Assembly: GCF_023702225.1 (NCBI RefSeq)
Contig: NZ_JAMQCO010000011.1
Location: forward strand, 52,689 to 116,688
Length of the DNA stretch: 64,000 nt
From: Aureimonas altamirensis
GTDB lineage: Bacteria; Pseudomonadota; Alphaproteobacteria; Rhizobiales; Rhizobiaceae
Direction: 5' to 3'
The translations under genes were made by a program, and so were the position numbers. The notes below the pieces were generated by a model, which was not told where the DNA came from, made no database searches, and saw nothing but the letters and a program-made list of their open reading frames with translations. Below are positions 47,026 through 54,942 of this stretch, one piece after another (position 1 is the stretch's first letter; each line of letters starts with the position of its first letter).

Positions 47026-48800
47026 GGCATCTGCTGCTGGCCGCGACCATGGCCACTGCGGGCCATGGAACGCTTGCGCAGGATGCGCCGGACGCAGCGG
47101 GGCAACGGGTGGACATACGGCTCATCGGCGGGAGAGATCCCGCCGGGGGGTGGATCCGGCCGGGTGAGACGGTGCAGGTCGAGGTGCGGATGATCGACCT
47201 CGTGTCGAACCAGCCCGTTCCGGGCCTGCACCCCGCCGGCTTCATCCGCCGCGCCGACGCGCGCCGCCCCGATTGCCGGGAAGCGGCCCAGGCCTATCGC
47301 GCCACCGGGCGCGTCGCCCTTGGCGACATCGACCTGTCCGGCGTGGCGCTTCTGGTCGTACAGGCAGACGGCATGCTGGCTTCGGTCGACCCGAGCATGA
47401 ACCTTGCCTCGGCCAATATACGCTGGCTGGCCCCGGCCGGGGCCAAGGCCCCGCCGCTGATCGACGCGTCATCCGGCACGATGATCGTCGACGCCGGGCG
47501 AGCGCGCCTTCTGGACGCCGCCGATGGCGCCCTCACCGACCTGCCGGGGCTGGAGCCGGGCGCCAGGGTGCTGGCTTTCGCGGCGGCAGGGCGGATCGCC
47601 TATGCGGCCGAGTCGGATGGCGGCTTCCTGGCCTATGACCTGGCCGCACGCCGCGTCGCGCAGCGTTTCGACACGGTGCCTGACGCGCTGGCCACGGCCG
47701 AAGGGGGCGGAGCGCTTGCGGTTCTGGCCGCCGGCGGCAAGCGGCTGTTCATCTTCGATGCCGCCGACGGGCGTGCCCTTGCCACGCACGAACTGGAGCC
47801 GGCCGCCACTGCCCTGGCCTACAGCGCGCCGGCCGCGGCCTTCCTGCTGGCGGGGGGGCCAAGCCTCGCCATCATCCACGCCGACGCCCCCGCCATCGAG
47901 CAGCGGGCCGCCTTGTCGGGCCATGCCACCCGGCTGGCGCTGTCGGCCGACCGCAAGGCCGCAATCGCCTACGACCCGGCGTCGGGCCTTATCAATGTTG
48001 TGGATCTGGTGTCCCAGCGGCTGGTCCAAGGCCTGCAGTTTCCGGAAGGGATCGCCGGCATCGCCACGACATTCGACATGCTGGCCGTGCTCCTGGCAGA
48101 CCGCTGGGCCGTCGCCGGCATTTCGACCGACAGCCTGAAGGCCGGCCGGCCACCCAACGTGACGCAGATCCTGTTGGCCGACCAGGGCAGGCCGCCATCC
48201 GCCTTTCCTGGGCCCCTCATGGCGACCGTGGGCGAGCTCGGCCCGGTGCTGGTGGCCCAGCCGGCCACACGTGAGGTCTATGTGATGCCGCACGAGCCCG
48301 GCATGCGCGCGCCCACCAACTCGGTGGCGATCCGCGGCGGCGAGATCGCGGCGATCGGCGTTCAGGCCCGCAGCTTCGTGCAGGAGGGGGAAAGCTACCG
48401 CACCAGCGTCTCCATCCCCCGTCCCGGCCGCTACGAGGCCGTCATTTCGGCCGGCCTGTTCAGGGCCGCCGCGTGCCTGGCCTTCGATGTCGGCCCGCCG
48501 CAGGCAGCACCGCCGCCGCCGCCGCGCCTGACCCTGACGATCCCCGAAGACGCCGCGTCGGGCCAGACAGTGACGGCCGTCGTCAGCGCGCCACCGGCAG
48601 CGCGGGGCGCCATCGACCTGCATGTCCTGTCGGCCGGCGACAATTTTCAGGAAGCGCGCTCGGCCGGCCTGTCGAGCGATGGCCTGGCCAGCTTTTCACT
48701 GCGCTTTCCCCATGATGGCATGTTCATCGTCAGCGCCACCCTCCGCGATGGCGCAACCGAAACGGCCCGGGCGGTCGACCAGATCGAGATACGACCATGA
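47007..48800 (+). CDS. Exported beta-propeller-like protein of the oxidase operon
   Basis: This 597-residue protein starts 19 bases inside the oxidase gene and has a signal peptide (LRHLLLAATMATAGHGTLAQ). Residues about 130-410 contain repeated short strands of the kind found in WD40/YVTN propellers (GRIAYAAESDGGFLAYDLAA, KRLFIFDAADGRALATHELE, INVVDLVSQRLVQGL). A proline-rich linker QAAPPPPPRLTLTI leads to an Ig-like C-terminal domain. No enzyme motif is seen. Position and export suggest a partner or scaffold for the oxidase. Propeller assignment is by pattern, not by a confirmed family. Confidence 0.75.
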   Translation: MRAATLRHLLLAATMATAGHGTLAQDAPDAAGQRVDIRLIGGRDPAGGWIRPGETVQVEVRMIDLVSNQPVPGLHPAGFIRRADARRPDCREAAQAYRATGRVALGDIDLSGVALLVVQADGMLASVDPSMNLASANIRWLAPAGAKAPPLIDASSGTMIVDAGRARLLDAADGALTDLPGLEPGARVLAFAAAGRIAYAAESDGGFLAYDLAARRVAQRFDTVPDALATAEGGGALAVLAAGGKRLFIFDAADGRALATHELEPAATALAYSAPAAAFLLAGGPSLAIIHADAPAIEQRAALSGHATRLALSADRKAAIAYDPASGLINVVDLVSQRLVQGLQFPEGIAGIATTFDMLAVLLADRWAVAGISTDSLKAGRPPNVTQILLADQGRPPSAFPGPLMATVGELGPVLVAQPATREVYVMPHEPGMRAPTNSVAIRGGEIAAIGVQARSFVQEGESYRTSVSIPRPGRYEAVISAGLFRAAACLAFDVGPPQAAPPPPPRLTLTIPEDAASGQTVTAVVSAPPAARGAIDLHVLSAGDNFQEARSAGLSSDGLASFSLRFPHDGMFIVSATLRDGATETARAVDQIEIRP

Positions 48801-49378
48801 AACCAGCCGCTGCGCTTGCCTTCACCCTGTCGCTGGCCGTGACCCCGGCCCTTGGCCATGGGGCGCATCATGCCGCCACGCAGGCCGAGTCGACCAGCCG
48901 CATCGAGCAGCCCATTCCGCATGTGATGGTGCGTGACCAGACCGGCGGCGAGGTGGCCCTCGACCGGCTGCTGGGCAATCTCGACGAGACGCTGGTGCTG
49001 ACCTTCACCTATACCAACTGCACTTCCCTGTGCCCGGTCGTGGTGCCGCAGGCCATGAAGATCGCCCACGAGCTGGACGATGCGGGGCAGGAAACGGCTT
49101 TGGTGGTGATGACCATCGACCCCGAACGTGACGGGCTGGCCGAAATGGCCCTGCATGCCGACAATCTCGATGCCCGCGACGACGACCGCTTCCTGAGCGG
49201 CGCGCCCGCCGACATTTTCGACGCGCTGCGGGTGTTCGGCATCGGCTCCGGCAATCTGGAAGAGCATCCCGGCCTGATCGTCGTCAGGCATCGGGGCAGC
49301 GGCGAGTTCATCCGCATCGTCGTCGGCAATGCCGGAACCGAACGCCTGATGGAACTGGTCAGGAATGTCGGGGGATAG
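48797..49378 (+). CDS. SCO1/SenC-family copper chaperone
   Basis: This 193-residue protein with a signal peptide (residues 1-20) has the SCO thioredoxin-like fold. The copper-binding CxxxC is Cys75 and Cys79 in TYTNCTSLCPVVVPQ; the distal His157 is in LEEHPGLIVV. SCO proteins deliver copper to oxidase sites or keep their cysteines reduced. The ATG overlaps the propeller gene stop by four bases. In this operon it most likely metallates the giant multicopper oxidase in the periplasm. A His-rich stretch GHGAHHA follows the signal and may add metal binding. Confidence 0.9.
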   Translation: MKPAAALAFTLSLAVTPALGHGAHHAATQAESTSRIEQPIPHVMVRDQTGGEVALDRLLGNLDETLVLTFTYTNCTSLCPVVVPQAMKIAHELDDAGQETALVVMTIDPERDGLAEMALHADNLDARDDDRFLSGAPADIFDALRVFGIGSGNLEEHPGLIVVRHRGSGEFIRIVVGNAGTERLMELVRNVGG

Positions 49379-49385
49379 GCGGGGA

Positions 49386-50726
49386 ATGGCCCGGACCGGA
49401 CCGACGCTCTGCCGTCTCGGCGCGCTGGCCATGGCAACGATGCTGGTGCAACCGGCCGCCGCCCTGTCCACGGAAACGTCCGAACTCTTTTTCGGCACGG
49501 GCCCGGCCCGGCCCGGCTGCAGCGGCTGCCACGGCATGGACGCAGCCGGCGGGCGTGAAGAGGGGCGTGAGATGCCGTCCATCCAGTGGCGCAGCCTGGC
49601 GCGCCGGGCGGGCAAGCGGCCGCCCTACGATGCTGCCGCGCTGGGCCGCCTGCTGGCCACCGGCATCCGGCCCGATGGCGCCGCCATTTCCGCGCCGATG
49701 CCCCGTTACGACCTGTCGTCTGGCCAGGTTGCGGCGCTGGTCCAGCTTCTTGCCACGGTCGGCGACCCGGAGAGCCAGGGCGTCTACCCCGACAGGCTCG
49801 AATTCGGCATGATCCTGCCGCGGCCGGATCGCGCCGCACCGCATCATCGCCGCGCCGCCATGCTGGTTGAATCGATCTTCGCGGAGGTCAACGCCGATGG
49901 CGGCGTCTATGGCCGCCGCCTCGTCCTGGCCCGGTTCGACGGCCGGGCCGATTTTGCCAGGGGCGAGCGCCCGGTGCTGGCCGCCCTCTTGACCTTCGAC
50001 CGGGGCGATGCATCCGCCGGGCTGGACGCCGAGGCGACCCCGGAGCTGATGCCCATCCGGCCGATCGGCCTGGCCGAGGACAGCCGCCGCGTGCGCGGGT
50101 TCACCGCCGGGGAAGCCGATGTCGCTCGCGCCCTGATCGACTATCTGGACAGGCAGTTGCACGTCGAGGCGGTGATGATCCTGGCCGGCGCCGACGCCGC
50201 CGCCCGCTCGGTCCGCCGCTCGGCCGAATTGGAGCTGCGAGTTCGCGATATCGCGCTGGTCGAGCGCCCCGAACAGGCGGGCGAGCATCGGGGCGCGGCC
50301 ATCCTGGCGCTTGGCGGGGGCGATGCGCCGACTTGCGACGCGTCCTTCACCGTCATCGCCGGGGCGCTCGATGTGATGGCCGGCATGGATGGGGCGCAGC
50401 TCAGGCGCTGCGGCTGGAAAGCCGTGGTCGGCGATACCCGCTTCATGCCCGACGAGACCGGGCCCGACGCCGCCCGACTGGCCCGGCTGGCCGGCACCAG
50501 CGAGCCGCTCGACACCGACCGCGCCGCCTATGTGGCGGCCGAACTTGCCGTCAAGGCGGCCATCGAGGCCGGCCGTTCGGTGACCCGGCGCCGGCTGGTC
50601 GAGGCGCTGGAGCGGATCGGCCCGCAGGATTTCGGCGTCTGGCCCAGGCTGGACTACAGGCAGAACCCGTTGACCGGCACGCGGGAGGTCAGGGTCGAGG
50701 AGGCATCGATCCTGCTTCGACCCTGA
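49386..50726 (+). CDS. Cytochrome c domain fused to periplasmic-binding-like domain
   Basis: This 446-residue protein has a signal peptide (LGALAMATMLVQPAAALS), a class I cytochrome c domain with haem motif CSGCH (Cys45, Cys48, His49) and probable axial Met105 in APMPRYDLSSGQ. A C-terminal region of about 300 residues follows (FGMILPRPDRAAPHHRRAAM, VAAELAVKAAIEAGRSV), resembling periplasmic binding proteins of the branched-chain amino acid type. ATG 49386 has AGGCGGGGA before it; ATG 49365 would overlap the SCO gene. The haem domain could accept or donate electrons for the oxidase. The fusion is unusual. Confidence 0.8.
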   Translation: MARTGPTLCRLGALAMATMLVQPAAALSTETSELFFGTGPARPGCSGCHGMDAAGGREEGREMPSIQWRSLARRAGKRPPYDAAALGRLLATGIRPDGAAISAPMPRYDLSSGQVAALVQLLATVGDPESQGVYPDRLEFGMILPRPDRAAPHHRRAAMLVESIFAEVNADGGVYGRRLVLARFDGRADFARGERPVLAALLTFDRGDASAGLDAEATPELMPIRPIGLAEDSRRVRGFTAGEADVARALIDYLDRQLHVEAVMILAGADAAARSVRRSAELELRVRDIALVERPEQAGEHRGAAILALGGGDAPTCDASFTVIAGALDVMAGMDGAQLRRCGWKAVVGDTRFMPDETGPDAARLARLAGTSEPLDTDRAAYVAAELAVKAAIEAGRSVTRRRLVEALERIGPQDFGVWPRLDYRQNPLTGTREVRVEEASILLRP

Positions 50727-50752
50727 ACGCGACAATCACGAAGGAGACGGAC

Positions 50753-52321
50753 ATGCCCCGACCCCCGACCAGGCTGTTTCGCGTTGGCGCCCGGTCCTTC
50801 GCCAGCGAGCGCAAGGCGCTGGAGATCGCAGAGGGGCTTGCGCCCATGCTGAACCGCTCCGCCCGGCTGCTGCGTCGGGTCGAGCAACTGTCGCAGAACG
50901 TCACATTCACCGTCACCACCCGCACCATCTCGCGCGAGCGGATCCAGGCCTATCGCGGCAGTCTGCGCCTGCCTCCCATCGACCGTCTGCTGGCGCGCGA
51001 AGACGAGAAGGGCCGCACGGCGATGCGCTTGCGTGCATTGGGATTCGAGGTGCTGGACGAGGGCTGGTTCGGCGTGGTCGCCCGCGGCCCGGCCGAGCTG
51101 GCGCGCTCGGTGCTGGGTGTCGAGCTCGTGCTGCAGGCGCGCGCGGGCCTTGCACGGCTGCGCTCGACGCAGATTTTCCGGCAAAATCCAGGGCCGCCCC
51201 TGCCGGAGGAGCTTTTCGTAGCGCCGCATCGCTCGTTGAGCTTGCCGGCCGATTTCAGCGACGATGCCGACGATGTCGTCTTCGAGCCGCCGCCTCTCTA
51301 TTTCCAGCCGGTCAGCGCAACGGCGCCGACCTGCGCCTATCCGACCATCGACATCGCCACGGTGCGCCGCCATCTCAACGTTCCGGCCGGCCATACCGGC
51401 GCCGGCGCCGTTGTCGGGATGATCGATACCGGCTTCTATCCCCACCCCTATTTCGCGGCCAACGGGCTCGATATCGAGCGCGTATCGACCCGGCCGGGCG
51501 ATACGCCCGAGATCGACGAGGTCGGCCACGGCACCGCCATGGCTTTCAACGTCTTCGCGGTCGCGCCGGGCGCAAGGGTAAAGGGCTTCAAGCACGACCT
51601 GTCCCTGCCCGCCCATGTGCCGCTGCAGCGCGCTGGCCAGGCCGCCATGGGTGTCGACATCGTTTCCTGCTCGTGGGGTTTCGAGGAAGAGCAGGTCTTC
51701 GGCGTGGTGCGGGCAACGATCCAGAAGCTCGTGGCCGACGGCAAGATCGTGCTGTTTGCCGCCGGCAACGGCGTACGCGCCTGGCCGGCGTCGATGAACG
51801 AGGTCGTCGCCGTGGGCGGCGTCTACGCCGACCCGGCTGGCCGGCTCGAAGCCAGCAACTATGCCAGCGGCTTTGCCAGCATCCGCTATCCGGGGCGGAT
51901 CGTGCCGGATGTCTGCGGTCTTTGCGGCCAGACGCCGCGCGGCATCTACCTGATGCTGCCCTGCCCGCCCGGCTCGCGGCTGGATGCCGCCCAGGCCGTC
52001 GCCGCGACAGGTCCGGCGGATCCGGCCTTTCCTGATTCGGACGAAACGGACAGGTCGGACGGCTGGGCCGGCGCCAGCGGCACGAGCGCCGCCACGGCAC
52101 AGATCGCCGGCGTCGCCAGCCTGCTGGTGGCCGAGGCGCGGCGGCTCGGCAAGGTGCTGGACAATGGGGGTCTCAAGTCGATCCTGGCTCGCTCCGCCAC
52201 GCCCGTATCGATCGGGCGCAACTTCTTCGGCGTCGAGGCGGCAGGCCCGCTGCCCAACCAGGCGACGGGCCATGGGCTGGTCAACGCCGAGGCGGCGTTG
52301 AAGCTCGTGGGGCAGGCCTGA
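50753..52321 (+). CDS. Subtilisin-like serine protease (S8 family)
   Basis: This 522-residue protease has the full S8 triad: Asp225 in VVGMIDTGFYPHPYF, His259 in DEVGHGTAMAF and Ser445 in GASGTSAATAQIAG, with the oxyanion Asn339 in FAAGNG. Residues 1-200 form a long N-terminal region that could be a prodomain. No Sec signal is visible at the ATG (50753), which follows AAGGAGA, so export, if any, would use another route. It ends the oxidase operon and may process one of its products. The protease call is secure; the target is inferred. Confidence 0.87.
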   Translation: MPRPPTRLFRVGARSFASERKALEIAEGLAPMLNRSARLLRRVEQLSQNVTFTVTTRTISRERIQAYRGSLRLPPIDRLLAREDEKGRTAMRLRALGFEVLDEGWFGVVARGPAELARSVLGVELVLQARAGLARLRSTQIFRQNPGPPLPEELFVAPHRSLSLPADFSDDADDVVFEPPPLYFQPVSATAPTCAYPTIDIATVRRHLNVPAGHTGAGAVVGMIDTGFYPHPYFAANGLDIERVSTRPGDTPEIDEVGHGTAMAFNVFAVAPGARVKGFKHDLSLPAHVPLQRAGQAAMGVDIVSCSWGFEEEQVFGVVRATIQKLVADGKIVLFAAGNGVRAWPASMNEVVAVGGVYADPAGRLEASNYASGFASIRYPGRIVPDVCGLCGQTPRGIYLMLPCPPGSRLDAAQAVAATGPADPAFPDSDETDRSDGWAGASGTSAATAQIAGVASLLVAEARRLGKVLDNGGLKSILARSATPVSIGRNFFGVEAAGPLPNQATGHGLVNAEAALKLVGQA

Positions 52322-52582
52322 GTAGGGGTGGCGCGCCGCGCCGGGTGAAGATGACAGGTACATCTACGCTATAGCCCTCTAAATTCCAGTAGTGTCTCTG
52401 CTGGTAGACCATTGGAATAATAGGTGTCTCACCTCATCAGCGGGGTGGTGACATTTCGAGCCATCGCCAGCTACCAAGGTGCGATAGCCAGAGCCCTTGA
52501 CTCTCGATGCATTAAAAGGGCCAAGGCCTCAAGCTGTCGACGAAGGCGCTACTACGGCCGAAGACTTATGATCGGCGGTTTT

Positions 52583-52685
52583 GGGGCCGATTCCCGACCG
52601 TCCGGTTCTGGTGAACGCTTGGCGGTAAGCTGACGTCTGGGTTCGCATCATCGGGCGAAGTTTGCCTGGTCCGCTCACGACCCCA
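52583..52685 (+). repeat. Dispersed intergenic repeat, copy A
   Basis: This stretch of about 103 bases aligns without gaps to 56684-56789; both share GGGGCCGATTCC, GGCGGTAAGCTG and GCGACCCCA-like ends. A shorter relative starts at 59856. No open frame crosses it. It may be the remnant of a conserved intergenic repeat of the kind common in sphingomonads and relatives. Its function is unknown. Confidence 0.6.
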
Positions 52686-52748
52686 TTAGTGCCGTACAAC
52701 GTAGCCCGGCGATGTCGCTAAAGCGGTCGTTCGAGTGTAGGGCAGGAA

Positions 52749-52766
52749 TGTAAAGCTTGTATTACA
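52749..52766. promoter_or_regulatory. Inverted repeat TGTAA-N8-TTACA before the membrane/XRE pair
   Basis: TGTAA (52749-52753) and TTACA (52762-52766) are exact inverted repeats separated by eight bases, about 40 bases before the membrane-protein start. An operator for the XRE regulator encoded second in the pair would fit this place. No other promoter element is convincing. Confidence 0.45.
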
Positions 52767-52803
52767 AAGCTATCCATGGGAGGGAATGGAAAGGATACTT
52801 TCC

Positions 52804-53196
52804 ATGGAGGCTTTCATGCATTGGCGTACGCGCTTCGCATACGAGTTCACGGCTGGGCTCGGTTTGTACGCCGCCCTCCTCGTTGCTTCGATCTGGGCTC
52901 AGGTCACCTGGGAGCCATCCGGAGTGCTTCTCATCATTCTAGCCCTCACGCCTATGGCCGGCTGCGGTGCCGTGCTGTGGGCTGTGATGCGTGCGGTGCA
53001 GCACATGGACGAGCTGGAGCGCCGGGTTCAGTTCGAGGCTCTCGCCTTCGCTTTCGTGGGAACAGCCTTCCTCACCTTCGCTTGGGGGTTTGCCGAAGGC
53101 GTCGGTGCGCCGAAGCTCCCTGCATTTGGCGTTTGGCCGATCATGGCCGCACTATGGTTCGCAGGAGGGCTCGTTTCCAGTAGGCGCTACCGATGA
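52804..53196 (+). CDS. Small multi-pass membrane protein paired with XRE regulator
   Basis: This 130-residue protein has about four hydrophobic segments (GLGLYAALLVASIWA, GVLLIILALTPMAGC, FAFVGTAFLTFAWGF, WPIMAALWFAGGL). Start choice is open: ATG 52804 follows AAGGA at eight bases, while ATG 52816 follows GGAGG at five. Its stop overlaps the XRE gene (ATGA), a pairing frequent in bacteria where the regulator controls a small membrane protein. No enzymatic motif is seen. Confidence 0.75.
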   Translation: MEAFMHWRTRFAYEFTAGLGLYAALLVASIWAQVTWEPSGVLLIILALTPMAGCGAVLWAVMRAVQHMDELERRVQFEALAFAFVGTAFLTFAWGFAEGVGAPKLPAFGVWPIMAALWFAGGLVSSRRYR

Positions 53197-53381
53197 ATAA
53201 TCGGCTACGAGAACTGCGTGCGGAGCGTGGTTGGAGTCAGAGCGATCTAGGGGAACGGCTTGGGGTATCGCGCCAGACTGTCAACGCAATCGAGGCAGGG
53301 CGATACAACCCATCCCTTCCGCTCGCCTTTCAGATTTCCGCCGCCTTCGCCCTTCCAATCGAGGTAATCTTCCAGCCGTGA
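53193..53381 (+). CDS. Short XRE-family helix-turn-helix regulator
   Basis: This 62-residue protein is almost only an HTH domain: RLRELRAERGWSQSDLGERL followed by GVSRQTVNAIEAGRYNPSLP. The pattern matches small Cro/CI-like regulators (YozG type). It starts inside the last codons of the membrane-protein gene and probably autoregulates the pair through the inverted repeat at 52749-52766. Confidence 0.9.
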   Translation: MNNRLRELRAERGWSQSDLGERLGVSRQTVNAIEAGRYNPSLPLAFQISAAFALPIEVIFQP

Positions 53382-53795
53382 AGGTATCTCAAAACGAACC
53401 TTCGTAAAGATTTCGTTGCAGTCGCAACTGGCAGCTTTTCGCTCATCCGCCCCATAAGCGGATCGGAAGCTTTCCACCCCACTCAACCAGTTTCTGTTTC
53501 GTATGGTTCGGGGCCGACAGCGGACCGACCGGTTTCAATGAAGAATAGGGGAAAGACGCCGTTCAGCAAACGTCCCCATTGTCGTCGTTCAAAGTACTTC
53601 CGTCGTCGCCCGAAACCCGACAGTCGCGGGAAACAGGGCGGAAGGCGGCGTTGCACGAAACGGACGGGCATCTATCAAGAGTGCAAGGCCGCAGATCGGT
53701 CATCCTGCCGAGATGCGCTATTCATACGTAGTAGACTCGCGGAGAAGGGAGCAATGTCGTTAACTCCGAAACAGTAAAGGCGATCTAAGCGCCTA
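53382..53795. other. Intergenic region with decayed repeat fragments
   Basis: No gene is supported in these 414 bases. GCTTTCCACCCCA at 53469-53481 recurs at 55909-55921, and GGGGCCGACAGCGGACC starting at 53510 is related to the dispersed repeat at 52583 and 56684. Open frames on both strands look like chance translations. Confidence 0.5.
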
Positions 53796-54581
53796 TCAGC
53801 TGATCCTGTCCAAGAGCGGGAAGCGCGGCAGAGGCCCTTGCGCTGAATTGAATTCATCTGCGTTCAAATCAATAGGTCCGCGCCAATAGTGCACACCCGC
53901 TTGAGAATTTCCTAGGACTGCGACCCCCATGGGCTGAAACTGTCGATCCTTGAATTCCCCAAATTGGATATTGCCTCCGACGTCAGTTACAGAGGCATCT
54001 TCTATGATGCTTTGGAGAGCATCCATTACGGCGCGGAGCCCGGGAGATGTTGGAAGTCGAGCACGTGCTGCCTGTTCGCCTGAGCCAAATATCTCGATCT
54101 CACCGGGTTTCGTCAGTACCTCGATCAGAGTGACGGCGTTCAACGAAGTCAGCTCTAAGCGAAACGCTCGAAGAGTCTGCCGCGCCACACAGTATCCAGC
54201 GAAGACAATGCATGTCCTTGCATTCTCGAGCAGTGCGTAGCTTATCTTCTTTGCGATGACCTCAAATCCGGCTCGGATCAGAGCTGCGATCTCATCCATG
54301 CTGCCGCTATGATGGCCGGGCACCCCCTGGACGTTAAGTAATATTTCCGCAAGCGCCTCCTTCGCCATCAGCGCCACGACGGACGAGCCTGCAAAAGCCA
54401 TTCCGAGGTCGCCTGACACCAGCAGTGGATCCGGCTCGCCAGGACCACCTACTGAATAGACGTTGTAAGGCACTCGGGCGATCTTAATGCCCGCGTCCAC
54501 ATAAGTCGAACCGAAGCTTAGGCGTGAATCGGATGCATAACGAATACTCCGCTCTGTGCGCCACACAATACATAGTGTCAT
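53796..54581 (-). CDS. Proteasome-like Ntn-hydrolase family protein
   Basis: This 261-residue protein, started at ATG 54581 after AGAGGGG, reads MTLCIVWRTERSIRYASDSR. Removal of the Met exposes Thr2. Asp18 (ASDSR) and Lys33 (DAGIKI) then fall at 17 and 32 counted from that Thr, close to Thr1, Asp17 and Lys33 of proteasome beta subunits. The following LGMAFAGSSVVALM resembles the glycine-rich strand of that fold. An upstream ATG at 54632 would bury the threonine. A self-activating N-terminal nucleophile hydrolase is therefore suggested; the substrate is unknown. It stands alone between repeats. Confidence 0.65.
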   Translation of the reverse strand: MTLCIVWRTERSIRYASDSRLSFGSTYVDAGIKIARVPYNVYSVGGPGEPDPLLVSGDLGMAFAGSSVVALMAKEALAEILLNVQGVPGHHSGSMDEIAALIRAGFEVIAKKISYALLENARTCIVFAGYCVARQTLRAFRLELTSLNAVTLIEVLTKPGEIEIFGSGEQAARARLPTSPGLRAVMDALQSIIEDASVTDVGGNIQFGEFKDRQFQPMGVAVLGNSQAGVHYWRGPIDLNADEFNSAQGPLPRFPLLDRIS

Positions 54582-54942
54582 CGAACGCCCCTCTTCATCG
54601 GGCATTTGATATTCGCCTACGCACAAACTCAAGCCCTTACGTCACCATGCGTCAGATGACACGGTTGCCAGAGACACACTCGTTTTCTGCACCTCTTAGC
54701 TCTCGTCGCGGCGCCTGCCCGTCCGCGTTCCGAATTAAAGACGTCGGTCCTCAGATGCTGCGTTGCCGCCCAAGCTCCTTGCTATGCCACGGGTACTCTC
54801 GTGGCGGTGTTGCCTCAAACCTGCAAGTCAAGTCGCCTAATCCCCTCTCGGACGGAGCAGTGACCGTAACCACCCGATCCCCGCCGCGGTGTACGCGCCG
54901 CTGAGGCCTAAGGGAACGGGCATCGCGGGTTCGCGCTACAGC
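54582..54942. other. Intergenic region without recognised features
   Basis: These 361 bases between the Ntn-hydrolase start and the DUF2971-like stop hold the ribosome site of the former near 54590. I see no further gene, repeat or clear terminator. Confidence 0.4.

Larger units (their letters stand above)
52322..52803. other. Intergenic region after the oxidase operon
   Basis: These 482 bases contain no gene I can support. They hold a copy of a dispersed repeat (52583-52685) and, near the right end, a palindrome before the membrane protein/XRE pair. A 69-codon frame at 52424 lacks protein-like features. Composition shifts here toward the less GC-rich accessory region. Confidence 0.5.

Noticed and set aside
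52424..52633. 69-codon plus-strand frame after the protease gene
   Set aside because: Translation lacks protein-like features and runs into a dispersed repeat.
53538..53777. 79-codon Arg-rich frame between the XRE gene and the Ntn hydrolase
   Set aside because: The high Arg/Lys/Ser content looks like a chance translation of decayed repeat sequence.
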